A program made the translations under genes and the position numbers. From Mariprofundaceae bacterium (lineage in GTDB: Bacteria > Pseudomonadota > Zetaproteobacteria > Mariprofundales > Mariprofundaceae), in contig WFOJ01000231.1 in NCBI GenBank assembly GCA_015488125.1, positions 1-32,595 of the forward strand: a DNA stretch of 32,595 nt, in the 5' to 3' direction. Shown piece by piece: positions 1 through 7,005 of the stretch. Each line of letters starts with the position of its first letter. Position 1 is the stretch's first letter. Under the pieces are notes generated by a model. That model was not told where the DNA came from. It saw only the letters and a list, made by a program, of their open reading frames with translations, and ran no database searches.

Positions 1-478
1 CACGGGCGACGCTGTCAATCTCCGCCCGACCCACGCAAAAAGGCAGCAGCGTAAAATCATCCAGCACGGTTTGCAGAAACGGCAATTGCACTTCCAGCGA
101 ATGCTCCAGCGCATGCGCGGCATCAAAGCTTATCACATCCGGCAGGGTCAGTGCTTGCTGCATGGCGCGCTGATCCAGCCTGACTTCGCCCAGTGGCGTG
201 GCAAACGCATCCGCCGAAGGCAGAGCCAGGCCATCAAAGGGCACCCGGTGCGCTGGCCCAAACAACACCACCTGTCGGATCGAACGCTCCCGCAGGCTGG
301 CATAAGCCCATGCCGCCGTCAGCCCCGAATACACATAACCCGCATGTGGCACAATCAGTGCTTCAGGCTGGCTGATATCAGGATGCGCCTTGGCCAGATA
401 AGCGCTGATCATGCTCTCCAGTTCGCGTTGATTGGCCGGATAAAAGCGACCTGCCACGGCAGGTTGACGAATACGCAT
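1..478 (-). CDS. amrB: MEMO1-family protein (AmmeMemoRadiSam system protein B), 5' part
   Basis: This gene is partial: about 159 N-terminal residues are visible and the rest lies beyond base 1. It opens MRIRQPAVAGRFYP, the hallmark start of the MEMO1 family. The family pattern continues with PHAGYVYSG near residue 44, GPAHRVPF near residue 75 and AHALEHSLEVQLPFLQ near residue 120. The histidines in these motifs correspond to the metal-site region of MEMO-like proteins, which share a fold with extradiol dioxygenases. In bacteria the gene often accompanies AMMECR1 and a radical SAM gene; neither is in the visible part. The ATG at 478 is preceded by GGAGGG at good spacing, which decides the start. 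It is co-directional with the helicase gene upstream, separated by 243 bases. The biochemical role of the family is not settled. Confidence 0.9.
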   Translation of the reverse strand, partial: MRIRQPAVAGRFYPANQRELESMISAYLAKAHPDISQPEALIVPHAGYVYSGLTAAWAYASLRERSIRQVVLFGPAHRVPFDGLALPSADAFATPLGEVRLDQRAMQQALTLPDVISFDAAHALEHSLEVQLPFLQTVLDDFTLLPFCVGRAEIDSVAR

Positions 479-721
479 GACGAACCCTCCTATTTGCCAA
501 GGATCTGTTGGATTTTGACAAAAACTATTACGAAAATCAAGGAATGGTTAACATCGTTCTGTTTTTTGCAGCAATGACGCTGCTATTCGTCAGCAGTAGA
601 GCTGCTGTCAGTTTTATTCCACCATTTCTCAATAATTGCCAAAATCCGATAGGTTTTTTCAACACCATACGTCAATACGAATTCGGACTTGATCCAGCTA
701 TGCCCGTAGTATCGACCTGGT
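479..721. other. Intergenic, with two small dyads
   Basis: This 243-base AT-rich gap lies between the helicase stop and the MEMO1-family start. It holds two short perfect dyads: GCAGC/GCTGC at 568-583 (6-nt loop) and CAGCAG/CTGCTG at 591-607 (5-nt loop). Neither is followed by a T-run in the direction of the flanking genes, so I do not call a terminator. I see no open frame here that looks coding. Confidence 0.4.
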
Positions 722-1990
722 TTATTTTTTACGCGGGTGTTGCCTGGATAGATGACGGCGGCGTGGCTTGTGCACCGATTTGCCAGAGCGCATGCCTTCT
801 GCTGTGGCTTTCGGGTGAGTCGGCTCACCGATGTCCAGCATGCTGCCATCGATTGGCTGAACGGGGATGCGGTGACCCACCATTGCCTCAATATCCGGCA
901 GCGCCATGCAATAGCGTTCGCAGGCGAATGACACCGCCATGCCGCTGGCACCAGCTCTGGCTGTGCGGCCAATGCGGTGAACATAACTTTCTGCCTCTTC
1001 GGGAAGATCATAATTGAATACATGGCTGACATGATCAACGTGAATGCCACGGCTAGCGACATCGGTGGCTACCAGCAATTGCAGCCGCCCTCCGCTGAAA
1101 TCTTGTAAAATACGCATGCGCTTGCGCTGGGGAACGTCGCCACTGAGAATACCCGTTTTGAAACCATAGCGCGCCAAAAAGTTGGCGAGCTTCTCGCCAG
1201 TGCGTTTTTCATTGGTAAAAATGATCCCGCGCTCCACCGCCAGCGAGCGCAGCAGATGTACCATCAGTGCCTGTTTTTCCTCCTGCGCCGGATGGTAGAG
1301 GATTTCCTCAATGCCGTGAGCCGTCAATTCACCTTCTTCAGCGCGGATTTGCTCCGGGTTATTCATATGTTCGTACGCCAGTTCCATAACACGCCGGGAG
1401 AGCGTGGCGGAAAACAGCAGGGACTGGCGCTCTTTCCAGTGTGGCAGACGACGCATCATAAAGCGAATATCGCGAATAAAGCCAAGGTCAAACATGCGAT
1501 CCGCTTCGTCGATGATGAGCATTTCCGTCAGACGCAGACTGTAGCGACGCTGTTTGTAGTAATCGAGCAGGCGACCAGGCGTGCCCACCAGAATATCGGT
1601 GCCATGATCAAAAGCCTGTTGTTGTTTTTTGTAGTCCACGCCACCATAGACGGCATGCAGGCGCAATTCGGTATGGCGTAGTAATTGCCGGGCATCATCG
1701 TGAATTTGCACCACCAGTTCCCGGGTTGGGGCGACGATCAGCACCCGGGGATGGCGGTCGACACGGCCCTTTTTGGCAGGCTGCGTCAACAGGCGTTGAA
1801 TGGCGGTAATCAAAAAGGTGATGGTTTTGCCTGTTCCCGTGCGCCCCTGGGCAGCAATATCCTTGCCAGCCAGTGTCAGCGGCAGGGCACTGCGCTGAAT
1901 ATCGGTCAGCTGAGTAAAGCCCAGGTCATCAATGGCCTGAGCCAGTGGCGCAGCCAGTGCCAGTTGGGCAAATGTTGTTGCTGTAGTCAC
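722..1990 (-). CDS. RhlB-like DEAD-box ATP-dependent RNA helicase
   Basis: Predicted 422-residue cytoplasmic RNA helicase that unwinds RNA at the cost of ATP. The helicase motifs are in order: Q-motif region around residues 25-32, motif I GRTGTGKT (49-56), PTRELVVQI (88-96), TPGRLLD (137-143), DEAD (161-164), SAT (194-196), then RGIHVD and HRIGRTARAG in the second RecA-like domain. The segment DEADRMFDLGFIRDIRFMMRRLP and the length close to E. coli RhlB (421 residues) favour the RhlB branch. The C-terminus is a short basic tail. The start is GTG at 1990; it overlaps the preceding acetyltransferase stop by four bases (GTGA), which implies coupled translation. Motif I has Arg where Gln is usual. 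It could instead belong to another DEAD-box branch; helicase identity is certain. Confidence 0.92.
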   Translation of the reverse strand: MTTATTFAQLALAAPLAQAIDDLGFTQLTDIQRSALPLTLAGKDIAAQGRTGTGKTITFLITAIQRLLTQPAKKGRVDRHPRVLIVAPTRELVVQIHDDARQLLRHTELRLHAVYGGVDYKKQQQAFDHGTDILVGTPGRLLDYYKQRRYSLRLTEMLIIDEADRMFDLGFIRDIRFMMRRLPHWKERQSLLFSATLSRRVMELAYEHMNNPEQIRAEEGELTAHGIEEILYHPAQEEKQALMVHLLRSLAVERGIIFTNEKRTGEKLANFLARYGFKTGILSGDVPQRKRMRILQDFSGGRLQLLVATDVASRGIHVDHVSHVFNYDLPEEAESYVHRIGRTARAGASGMAVSFACERYCMALPDIEAMVGHRIPVQPIDGSMLDIGEPTHPKATAEGMRSGKSVHKPRRRHLSRQHPRKK

Positions 1991-2493
1991 GGTTGTAAAC
2001 GCTCCAGAATGGGCTTGCTGTGGGCGGCTTTCAGGTGTTTTTCGACTGCTGTTTCATCACAGCAATGGAATTTTTCACAATGAATGCACACCGTCCAGAT
2101 TTTGTGGGGTAAACTTTCTTTGGCAACCACCTTGTAGCCCTGACGAATAAAAAAATCCTTCACGTAGGTCAGGGCGAACACATGATCGACGCCACGTTGC
2201 ATGGCCAGTTGTTCGCAGGCTTCGACCAGTAAACGCCCTACGCCTAAATGACGATAGTCATCAGCGACCACCAGCGAACGAATTTCCGCCAGATGACGGG
2301 TGTACAAATGCAAGGTAGCAACGCCCGCTGGCTGACCATCATAAGTGCCGACAACAAATTCCTGCAAATGCTGACACACATCATCCTCACTGCGGGGCAA
2401 TAACACACCAGCGGCAACCTGCGGAGCCATCAGTTCCATAATCATTGAAATGTCACCCACTTCGGCAGGACGAATCTGTAAACGATGTGGCAT
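1987..2493 (-). CDS. GNAT N-acetyltransferase, short N-acetylglutamate synthase-like
   Basis: 168-residue GNAT-fold acetyltransferase. The acetyl-CoA loop is RHLGVG (81-86), following the beta strand LAEIRSLVVADDYR. The C-terminal third has VKDFFIRQGYKVV followed by LPHKIW and clustered cysteines at 136, 139, 144 and 145. A PHKxW...C..C.KF..CDE pattern is what I know from stand-alone GNAT-only N-acetylglutamate synthases, the first step of arginine synthesis; that substrate is inferred. The start is ATG at 2493, which overlaps the recN stop as TAATG. The open frame continues upstream inside recN but those residues do not resemble the family, so the longer form is rejected. The gene is sandwiched between recN and the helicase in one transcript, with no arginine gene next to it. 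Confidence 0.82.
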   Translation of the reverse strand: MPHRLQIRPAEVGDISMIMELMAPQVAAGVLLPRSEDDVCQHLQEFVVGTYDGQPAGVATLHLYTRHLAEIRSLVVADDYRHLGVGRLLVEACEQLAMQRGVDHVFALTYVKDFFIRQGYKVVAKESLPHKIWTVCIHCEKFHCCDETAVEKHLKAAHSKPILERLQP

Positions 2494-4154
2494 TAGTGGC
2501 GTTTTCGCCGTTTCCACAGGGCGCGTGCCTGTTTTACACCTTGAGGGCTGCCATCGCCAAGCATGCGGGCCAGCTCCTGCAAACGTCCGGCGCGATCCAG
2601 TGGCAGCAGTGAGCTGGTAGTGCGTTGCCCATCGCTTTGCTTGGTGATGCAAATATGCTGATCCGCCAGTGTAGCCACTTGTGGCAAATGCGTAATGACC
2701 AGCACCTGGCGCTCCTCCGCCATGGCGTGAAGAAGTTCGCCCACACTCCAGGCTGTTTCACCGCCAACGCCCACATCCACCTCGTCGAATACAGCCAGTG
2801 GTGTTTCGCCTGTGGCTGCGCCGCAGGCCTTGAGGGCCAGCACCAGACGCGATAATTCACCGCCCGAAGCGACTTGCTGCAATGGCCGGAAAGGTTCGCC
2901 GGGATTGCTGGAGAGCATGAAGCTGACATGGTCAAAGCCATGTTGCCCCCAGTTGTGGTCATCCGCTTCACTTGTTACATCAATGCGTAGCTGCATGCCT
3001 GCCAGCGCCAGCTGATCAAGCGCCGGACGCAGCTTGCCAAGCAAGCTTGCAGCCTGCTCGCAACGCGCCTGATGCAGGGTGCTGGCAGCTTGCCGATACG
3101 CCTGACGCGCCTGTTCGCATTGTTGCTGCAAACGTTCGCCATCCCATTCCGCCGTATCCAGAGCATCCAGTTGCTGTTGCCATTGTTGTTGTAGTTGCAG
3201 CAAGGTTGCCTCATCGCAGCCATGACGATGCAACATGGCCTGTAATTGATTAAGCCGTTGTTCCTGTGCTGTTAATTGGGCGACATCTACTTCCATTTCC
3301 AGCACGTCTTGCAGCAAAGCGGGTACTTCAGCCAGCACATCTTCTGCTTGTTGCATCATGTCCACCGCCTGTTGCAGCGATGGCTGCAAACTGGCCAGCG
3401 GCGCAATAGCGTGCATTGCTTCCGTCAACAGGCTGCGCGTCGATGGTTCGCCTTCATCAAGCGCATACATGGCTTGCGCAGCCCCCTGTTGCAGCTGCGC
3501 CAGGTGGGTGCCGGCAGCGACCTCCTGCTCCAAGTGTTGCAATAAGCCGGGCGCCAGTTCTAGCATGTCCAGTGTTTCAAGCTGTTGCCGCAGCCATTGT
3601 TCCTGTTCGCGCCCCTGACGGATTTGTTGCTGCCATGCCTGCATGGCCTGGCTGGCCTGCTGCCATGCCTGCCAGCATGCTTTTACGTGCTGTAATAACG
3701 ACGCATCCAGCCCGGCATCCAGCAAACTGCGTTGCCATGCTGCTTGCATCAGACGTTGGTGCGCATGCTGACCGTGAAGATCCAGACACAGGCGGCCCAG
3801 TCGCTGCAACACCTTCAGTGGCACAGCAACGCCATTAAGCCAGGCTCGCGAACGGCCATCAGCATTGATCACGCGGCGCACAATCATCAGTTCTTCTTCT
3901 TCAATCCCCTGCTCTGCCAACAAGGCGCTGATACCTGGCTGCGCCACTTCCAGCGAGCCGACAATCTCGGCGCGATCAGCACCGTGACGCACCACAGCGG
4001 CTGATGCACGCGCCCCAAACAAAAGACCAAGCGCATCCACCAGAATGGATTTGCCCGCGCCGGTTTCGCCGGTGAAGACGGTCATGCCATCAGTCAGTTC
4101 CAGACGTACTTCATCCACCAGCACAAATTGCCGGATATGCAGCTCTCTTAGCAT
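2493..4154 (-). CDS. recN: DNA repair protein RecN
   Basis: 553-residue SMC-like ATPase involved in double-strand break repair, cytoplasmic and nucleoid-associated. The N-terminus MLRELHIRQFVLVDEV and Walker A GETGAGKS (29-36) are typical. A long Gln/Ala-rich central section (about 150-370) is the expected coiled-coil arm. The C-terminal half carries the ABC signature ASGGELSRLVLALK and Walker B LAVFDEVDVGVGG, followed by VITHLPQVA. The length matches the family (about 550). The ATG at 4154 lies inside the end of nadK (7-base overlap ATGCTAA), a common nadK-recN arrangement. No LexA-like operator is expected directly upstream because the gene starts inside nadK. SOS control, if any, would act on an upstream promoter. 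Confidence 0.97.
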   Translation of the reverse strand: MLRELHIRQFVLVDEVRLELTDGMTVFTGETGAGKSILVDALGLLFGARASAAVVRHGADRAEIVGSLEVAQPGISALLAEQGIEEEELMIVRRVINADGRSRAWLNGVAVPLKVLQRLGRLCLDLHGQHAHQRLMQAAWQRSLLDAGLDASLLQHVKACWQAWQQASQAMQAWQQQIRQGREQEQWLRQQLETLDMLELAPGLLQHLEQEVAAGTHLAQLQQGAAQAMYALDEGEPSTRSLLTEAMHAIAPLASLQPSLQQAVDMMQQAEDVLAEVPALLQDVLEMEVDVAQLTAQEQRLNQLQAMLHRHGCDEATLLQLQQQWQQQLDALDTAEWDGERLQQQCEQARQAYRQAASTLHQARCEQAASLLGKLRPALDQLALAGMQLRIDVTSEADDHNWGQHGFDHVSFMLSSNPGEPFRPLQQVASGGELSRLVLALKACGAATGETPLAVFDEVDVGVGGETAWSVGELLHAMAEERQVLVITHLPQVATLADQHICITKQSDGQRTTSSLLPLDRAGRLQELARMLGDGSPQGVKQARALWKRRKRH

Positions 4155-5020
4155 GATTGCCCTGAAGTGCCCACGCCATCCGCCCAGTGAAGTTTGTTGC
4201 GCAGGGTTTCAAAATAATGATGATCAGGCAGGTAAATCAGCCGAATTTTTCCACCGCGATAAACGCGTACTACATCATTGACCTGTAATTCCGCCAGTAA
4301 CTGACCATCCAGACTCAGGCTGGCCGGGCGAGAGCAGGCACATAAACGCATTTCAATGCCTTCGTCCATGGGGATGACCAGAGGACGATTGCTCAGCGTG
4401 TGCGGGCAGACCGGCACCAGTGTTAACGCCTGCACGCCAGGATGCACAATGGGACCACCTGCCGACAGGGCATAAGCTGTTGATCCTGCCGGTGTCGCCA
4501 GAATCATGCCATCGGCGTGCAGGCTGAAGGCGCGGCGCTGATGCACATGCAATTCAAACTCCACAGGCCGGGTGTCACGGCGGTGCAACACCACATCATT
4601 CATGGCCCGGCCATGCCAACGGCACTGTGCATCCCGCACCACATCGACCTGCAGGGCATAATGCTCAATCGTTTTATAACGGTTGGCGAAGATATGGGTC
4701 AGCGCATCGCGCACCGAACCGGCTGGCGTATCCGTCAAAAAACCAAGTCGGCCAAGATTGATACCCAAAATCGGCACGCCCGTGCCGGCGCATTCGCGGC
4801 CAACGCCCAGCAAGGTGCCGTCACCACCAAAAACGAGCATCATTTCAACCTGTTGCGTCAATGATTCTGCCGCCACCGTTGATGTGCCGGGTAACGCTTG
4901 CTCCCCCTGGCGCATCCACAGGCGATAGCCACAGTCATCCAGCCAGCGGGTAATATCGGCAGCCAGGCTGGCAGCGCGCTCATCTCCCGGCTTGACGACG
5001 ATGCCAATGCGGTGAATCAA
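4148..5020 (-). CDS. nadK: NAD kinase (ATP-NAD kinase)
   Basis: Phosphorylates NAD to NADP in the cytosol. With the start chosen here it has 290 residues, matching the usual 290-296. Key motifs are GGDGTLL (65-71), the catalytic and nucleotide-binding loop; NDVVLHR, the family NE/D motif; and DGMILATPAGSTAYALSAGG. An in-frame ATG at 5062 exists but would add residues unlike the family and overlap the cytochrome gene by 46 bases. TTG at 5020 overlaps the cytochrome stop as TTGA, has GGAAAGG just upstream, and gives MIHRIGIVV, which aligns with the typical N-terminus. GTG at 5032 is the other option. It is probably translationally coupled to the cytochrome upstream and to recN downstream. Confidence 0.95.
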   Translation of the reverse strand: MIHRIGIVVKPGDERAASLAADITRWLDDCGYRLWMRQGEQALPGTSTVAAESLTQQVEMMLVFGGDGTLLGVGRECAGTGVPILGINLGRLGFLTDTPAGSVRDALTHIFANRYKTIEHYALQVDVVRDAQCRWHGRAMNDVVLHRRDTRPVEFELHVHQRRAFSLHADGMILATPAGSTAYALSAGGPIVHPGVQALTLVPVCPHTLSNRPLVIPMDEGIEMRLCACSRPASLSLDGQLLAELQVNDVVRVYRGGKIRLIYLPDHHYFETLRNKLHWADGVGTSGQSC

Positions 5021-5295
5021 GCGCCTTTCCACCCTGCTGGTTGCTGGTGGCACTGAAAACACTGGGTAGCCTTGACATGGCCCGCAGGTTGCGGGCGAAT
5101 ACCATGCTCACCATGACATGTCATACAGGCTTTATGCGAGGTAATCGCCCGATGGGTGGCATCATCAGGGGTGGCTTTTGTCGTGCGTTCACTGGTTCCC
5201 AGGATAAGCACGACAATAACTGTCAGCACAATCAGCATGAATACCCAGTCATTGCGCGTTGGTTGCCAGCCCTGTTTACCGTTATCTGTTGTCAT
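5017..5295 (-). CDS. Small membrane-anchored diheme c-type cytochrome
   Basis: 92-residue protein with an N-terminal cytosolic stretch, one hydrophobic membrane segment (about 17-33) and a short soluble domain carrying two heme c attachment motifs, CMTCH (57-61) and CFQCH (79-83). Extra histidines at 48, 54, 64 and 73 could be distal heme ligands. The heme domain should face the periplasm, where the cytochrome c maturation system attaches heme. No close family is recognised; the dense heme packing is reminiscent of multiheme c7/NapB-like modules, but that is only resemblance. The ATG at 5295 follows GGAGATGATAATCG. Its stop overlaps nadK by four bases. Electron-transfer partners are not visible except for possible links to the adjoining membrane genes. 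Confidence 0.85.
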   Translation of the reverse strand: MTTDNGKQGWQPTRNDWVFMLIVLTVIVVLILGTSERTTKATPDDATHRAITSHKACMTCHGEHGIRPQPAGHVKATQCFQCHQQPAGWKGA

Positions 5296-5395
5296 CGATT
5301 ATCATCTCCAGTTGCCCTGATGACTCATGTTTAACCATGAAGGACATAGCCGCATGGTAGCATCAGCATCAGGTGCAGCAATGATTTGCAGCGGC

Positions 5396-5992
5396 TTACT
5401 GACTGGCTGCCGTAGCCAGCGCCTCATACAGCGGGTAAACCAGCCATTGCCCGCACAAGGCATCCAGCAACGGTGAGGCGGCCAGTAACAGCCAACACCA
5501 GTGTTGCAGGTATGACAGCAGGCTCGCCCACCACGGCGGCAGCCAGCCACGCTGTTGCAGGTATTCACCGAGCAGCATGCCGGGCATGGGCAGCACATGC
5601 AGCGCCAGCATGCACAGGTTGAAATACATCAGCACCTTGGCCCACCAATGATGCAAGGGAGGCAGGCCTGCTGCCGGGGGATGCTGCAAGGCCCATTGAT
5701 AGAGCAAAAAGCCGGCCAGCGCGCATAGCCCGTGGCCCAGCCAGCGCGCTGCTGCGCCACGCATGCCCGCTTCCTGCACCGGCCGGGGCAGGGCAATGAT
5801 CACGGCGCGTTGCATGGCAATACCGATCAGTAACGGCCACCAGGCGGATTTCCAGCTAATGGCGTAAAAAGGATGGGGAACTGTCACCTTTAGCAACTGC
5901 GCTTCAATCATATTCACCAGCGTCAGCGATACCAGTACGGGCAATGAATAAAACATACACTGGCGAATCACCATTTCCAGCCAGCTTTCCAT
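5396..5992 (-). CDS. Polytopic inner-membrane protein with faint M50-like motif, unknown function
   Basis: 198 residues with about five hydrophobic segments (roughly 10-32, 45-67, 84-103, 113-135, 150-175). I do not recognise a named family. The stretch FNLCMLALHVLPMPGMLLGEYL resembles the second conserved element of M50 site-2 proteases, normally ending PxPxLDG. Here the Asp is missing, and no HEXXH zinc motif occurs, so a protease activity is unlikely. It could be a degenerate M50-like protein or a chance resemblance. The start ATG at 5992 is two bases after the lipoprotein stop, so the two are co-translated. The next gene downstream is the diheme cytochrome, 100 bases away, which hints at a shared envelope function. 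Confidence 0.7.
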   Translation of the reverse strand: MESWLEMVIRQCMFYSLPVLVSLTLVNMIEAQLLKVTVPHPFYAISWKSAWWPLLIGIAMQRAVIIALPRPVQEAGMRGAAARWLGHGLCALAGFLLYQWALQHPPAAGLPPLHHWWAKVLMYFNLCMLALHVLPMPGMLLGEYLQQRGWLPPWWASLLSYLQHWCWLLLAASPLLDALCGQWLVYPLYEALATAASQ

Positions 5993-5994
5993 GC

Positions 5995-7005
5995 TTAGTT
6001 GTGGTCTTTCTCCATGATTTCGATCACCGCCTCCGGTGCGCCTTTGCTGCGACGGATATTGGCCAGCACCCGCCCTTGATGCACGTACAGGCCATCAATG
6101 CTTCCGGCCTGATGATGGGCGACATCAAGCAGGTTGCGACCATCCCATACCCATAGACGTGATGCGCTGCCGGACTGGTCACTGATCCAGAGTAACTGGC
6201 GTTGATGATCCCAGGCCAGTGATTGCGGGTGATGAATGGCCGGGTTATTTAGCCATGTTGTCAACACAGGCTTGTCACCGTCTTGCAGGGCAAGAATACG
6301 CCCACTCGTTCTTTCGGCCAGCAGGATGCGACCATCATCCAGGCGGGTCATGCTGCGAATGGCAGAAAAACGACGCGCCTGCCTGCTTCTGGCTTCGGTT
6401 GCTGCTTCATCGGGATGGCTGATGACCTGCCAGCCTCCGCTCTCCCCCCATACCTGCAACTGATGGTCCGCCAGTCGCAGACGGTATAGCGCGCCACCCT
6501 GCTGGCCGTCTGCCAGATAGCAAAAACGCTGATCACGACCAAAAACGATAGCGCTGTGATGAAACACGCCAGCGGCTGTAAAAGGCGCGACAGCAGGCGA
6601 ATCGGAAGTCTGGCGAAGGCGATCCACCTGCTGTTCTTCCGGCAACGTCGCCGGTTCGGTGATGCGCCAGACCAGACCTTCGGCAAAGCCTTCGCCCAGC
6701 CACAGCGTACCATCACCTGCCTGTGCCAACGATGCCACCTTGTTCAGGCCGTATAAAAGCACATGCTGACGACCGGATCGCAGATTGACAGCAATCAGCG
6801 AGGCGGCAAAGGATGAGGCACTGTGATCTGTTGCCACATACAGCCAGTGACCATCTGCCGAAATCGTCAGCGCGCTGGGATCCGCATGTTTCCAGGCTGC
6901 CAGTGAGCGGTAGGTCCAGCCTTCACTCATCTGCAACTGCAAGCCGTCAATCTGGCAGGATGTCAGCCATGCCAGCAGGATGAGGCATGTCAAAATCCTA
7001 TTCAT
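5995..7005 (-). CDS. Beta-propeller-like (NHL/SMP-30 type) lipoprotein
   Basis: 336 residues. An N-terminal lipoprotein signal, MNRILTCLILLAWLTSC, has its lipobox LTSC at residues 14-17, so Cys17 should be lipidated. The mature part has repeated short blocks of the form D-G-x-L/I-x-h-A/S, for example ADGHWLYVATD, GDGTLWLGEG, DDGRILLAER and QRQLLWISDQ. This is typical of NHL or SMP-30/gluconolactonase-like propellers, which bind ligands or partners and sometimes have lactonase activity. No catalytic set is evident, so I assign no enzyme function. The ATG at 7005 sits inside the end of pgi (8-base overlap ATGAATAG), so expression follows pgi. It lies two bases upstream of the polytopic membrane gene. 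Confidence 0.72.
   Translation of the reverse strand: MNRILTCLILLAWLTSCQIDGLQLQMSEGWTYRSLAAWKHADPSALTISADGHWLYVATDHSASSFAASLIAVNLRSGRQHVLLYGLNKVASLAQAGDGTLWLGEGFAEGLVWRITEPATLPEEQQVDRLRQTSDSPAVAPFTAAGVFHHSAIVFGRDQRFCYLADGQQGGALYRLRLADHQLQVWGESGGWQVISHPDEAATEARSRQARRFSAIRSMTRLDDGRILLAERTSGRILALQDGDKPVLTTWLNNPAIHHPQSLAWDHQRQLLWISDQSGSASRLWVWDGRNLLDVAHHQAGSIDGLYVHQGRVLANIRRSKGAPEAVIEIMEKDHN

Noticed and set aside
508..1062. Open frames on both strands overlapping the end of the helicase gene (508-1017 plus, 583-1062 minus)
   Set aside because: They lie mostly across the helicase 3' end in other frames, have no family resemblance and no ribosome site.
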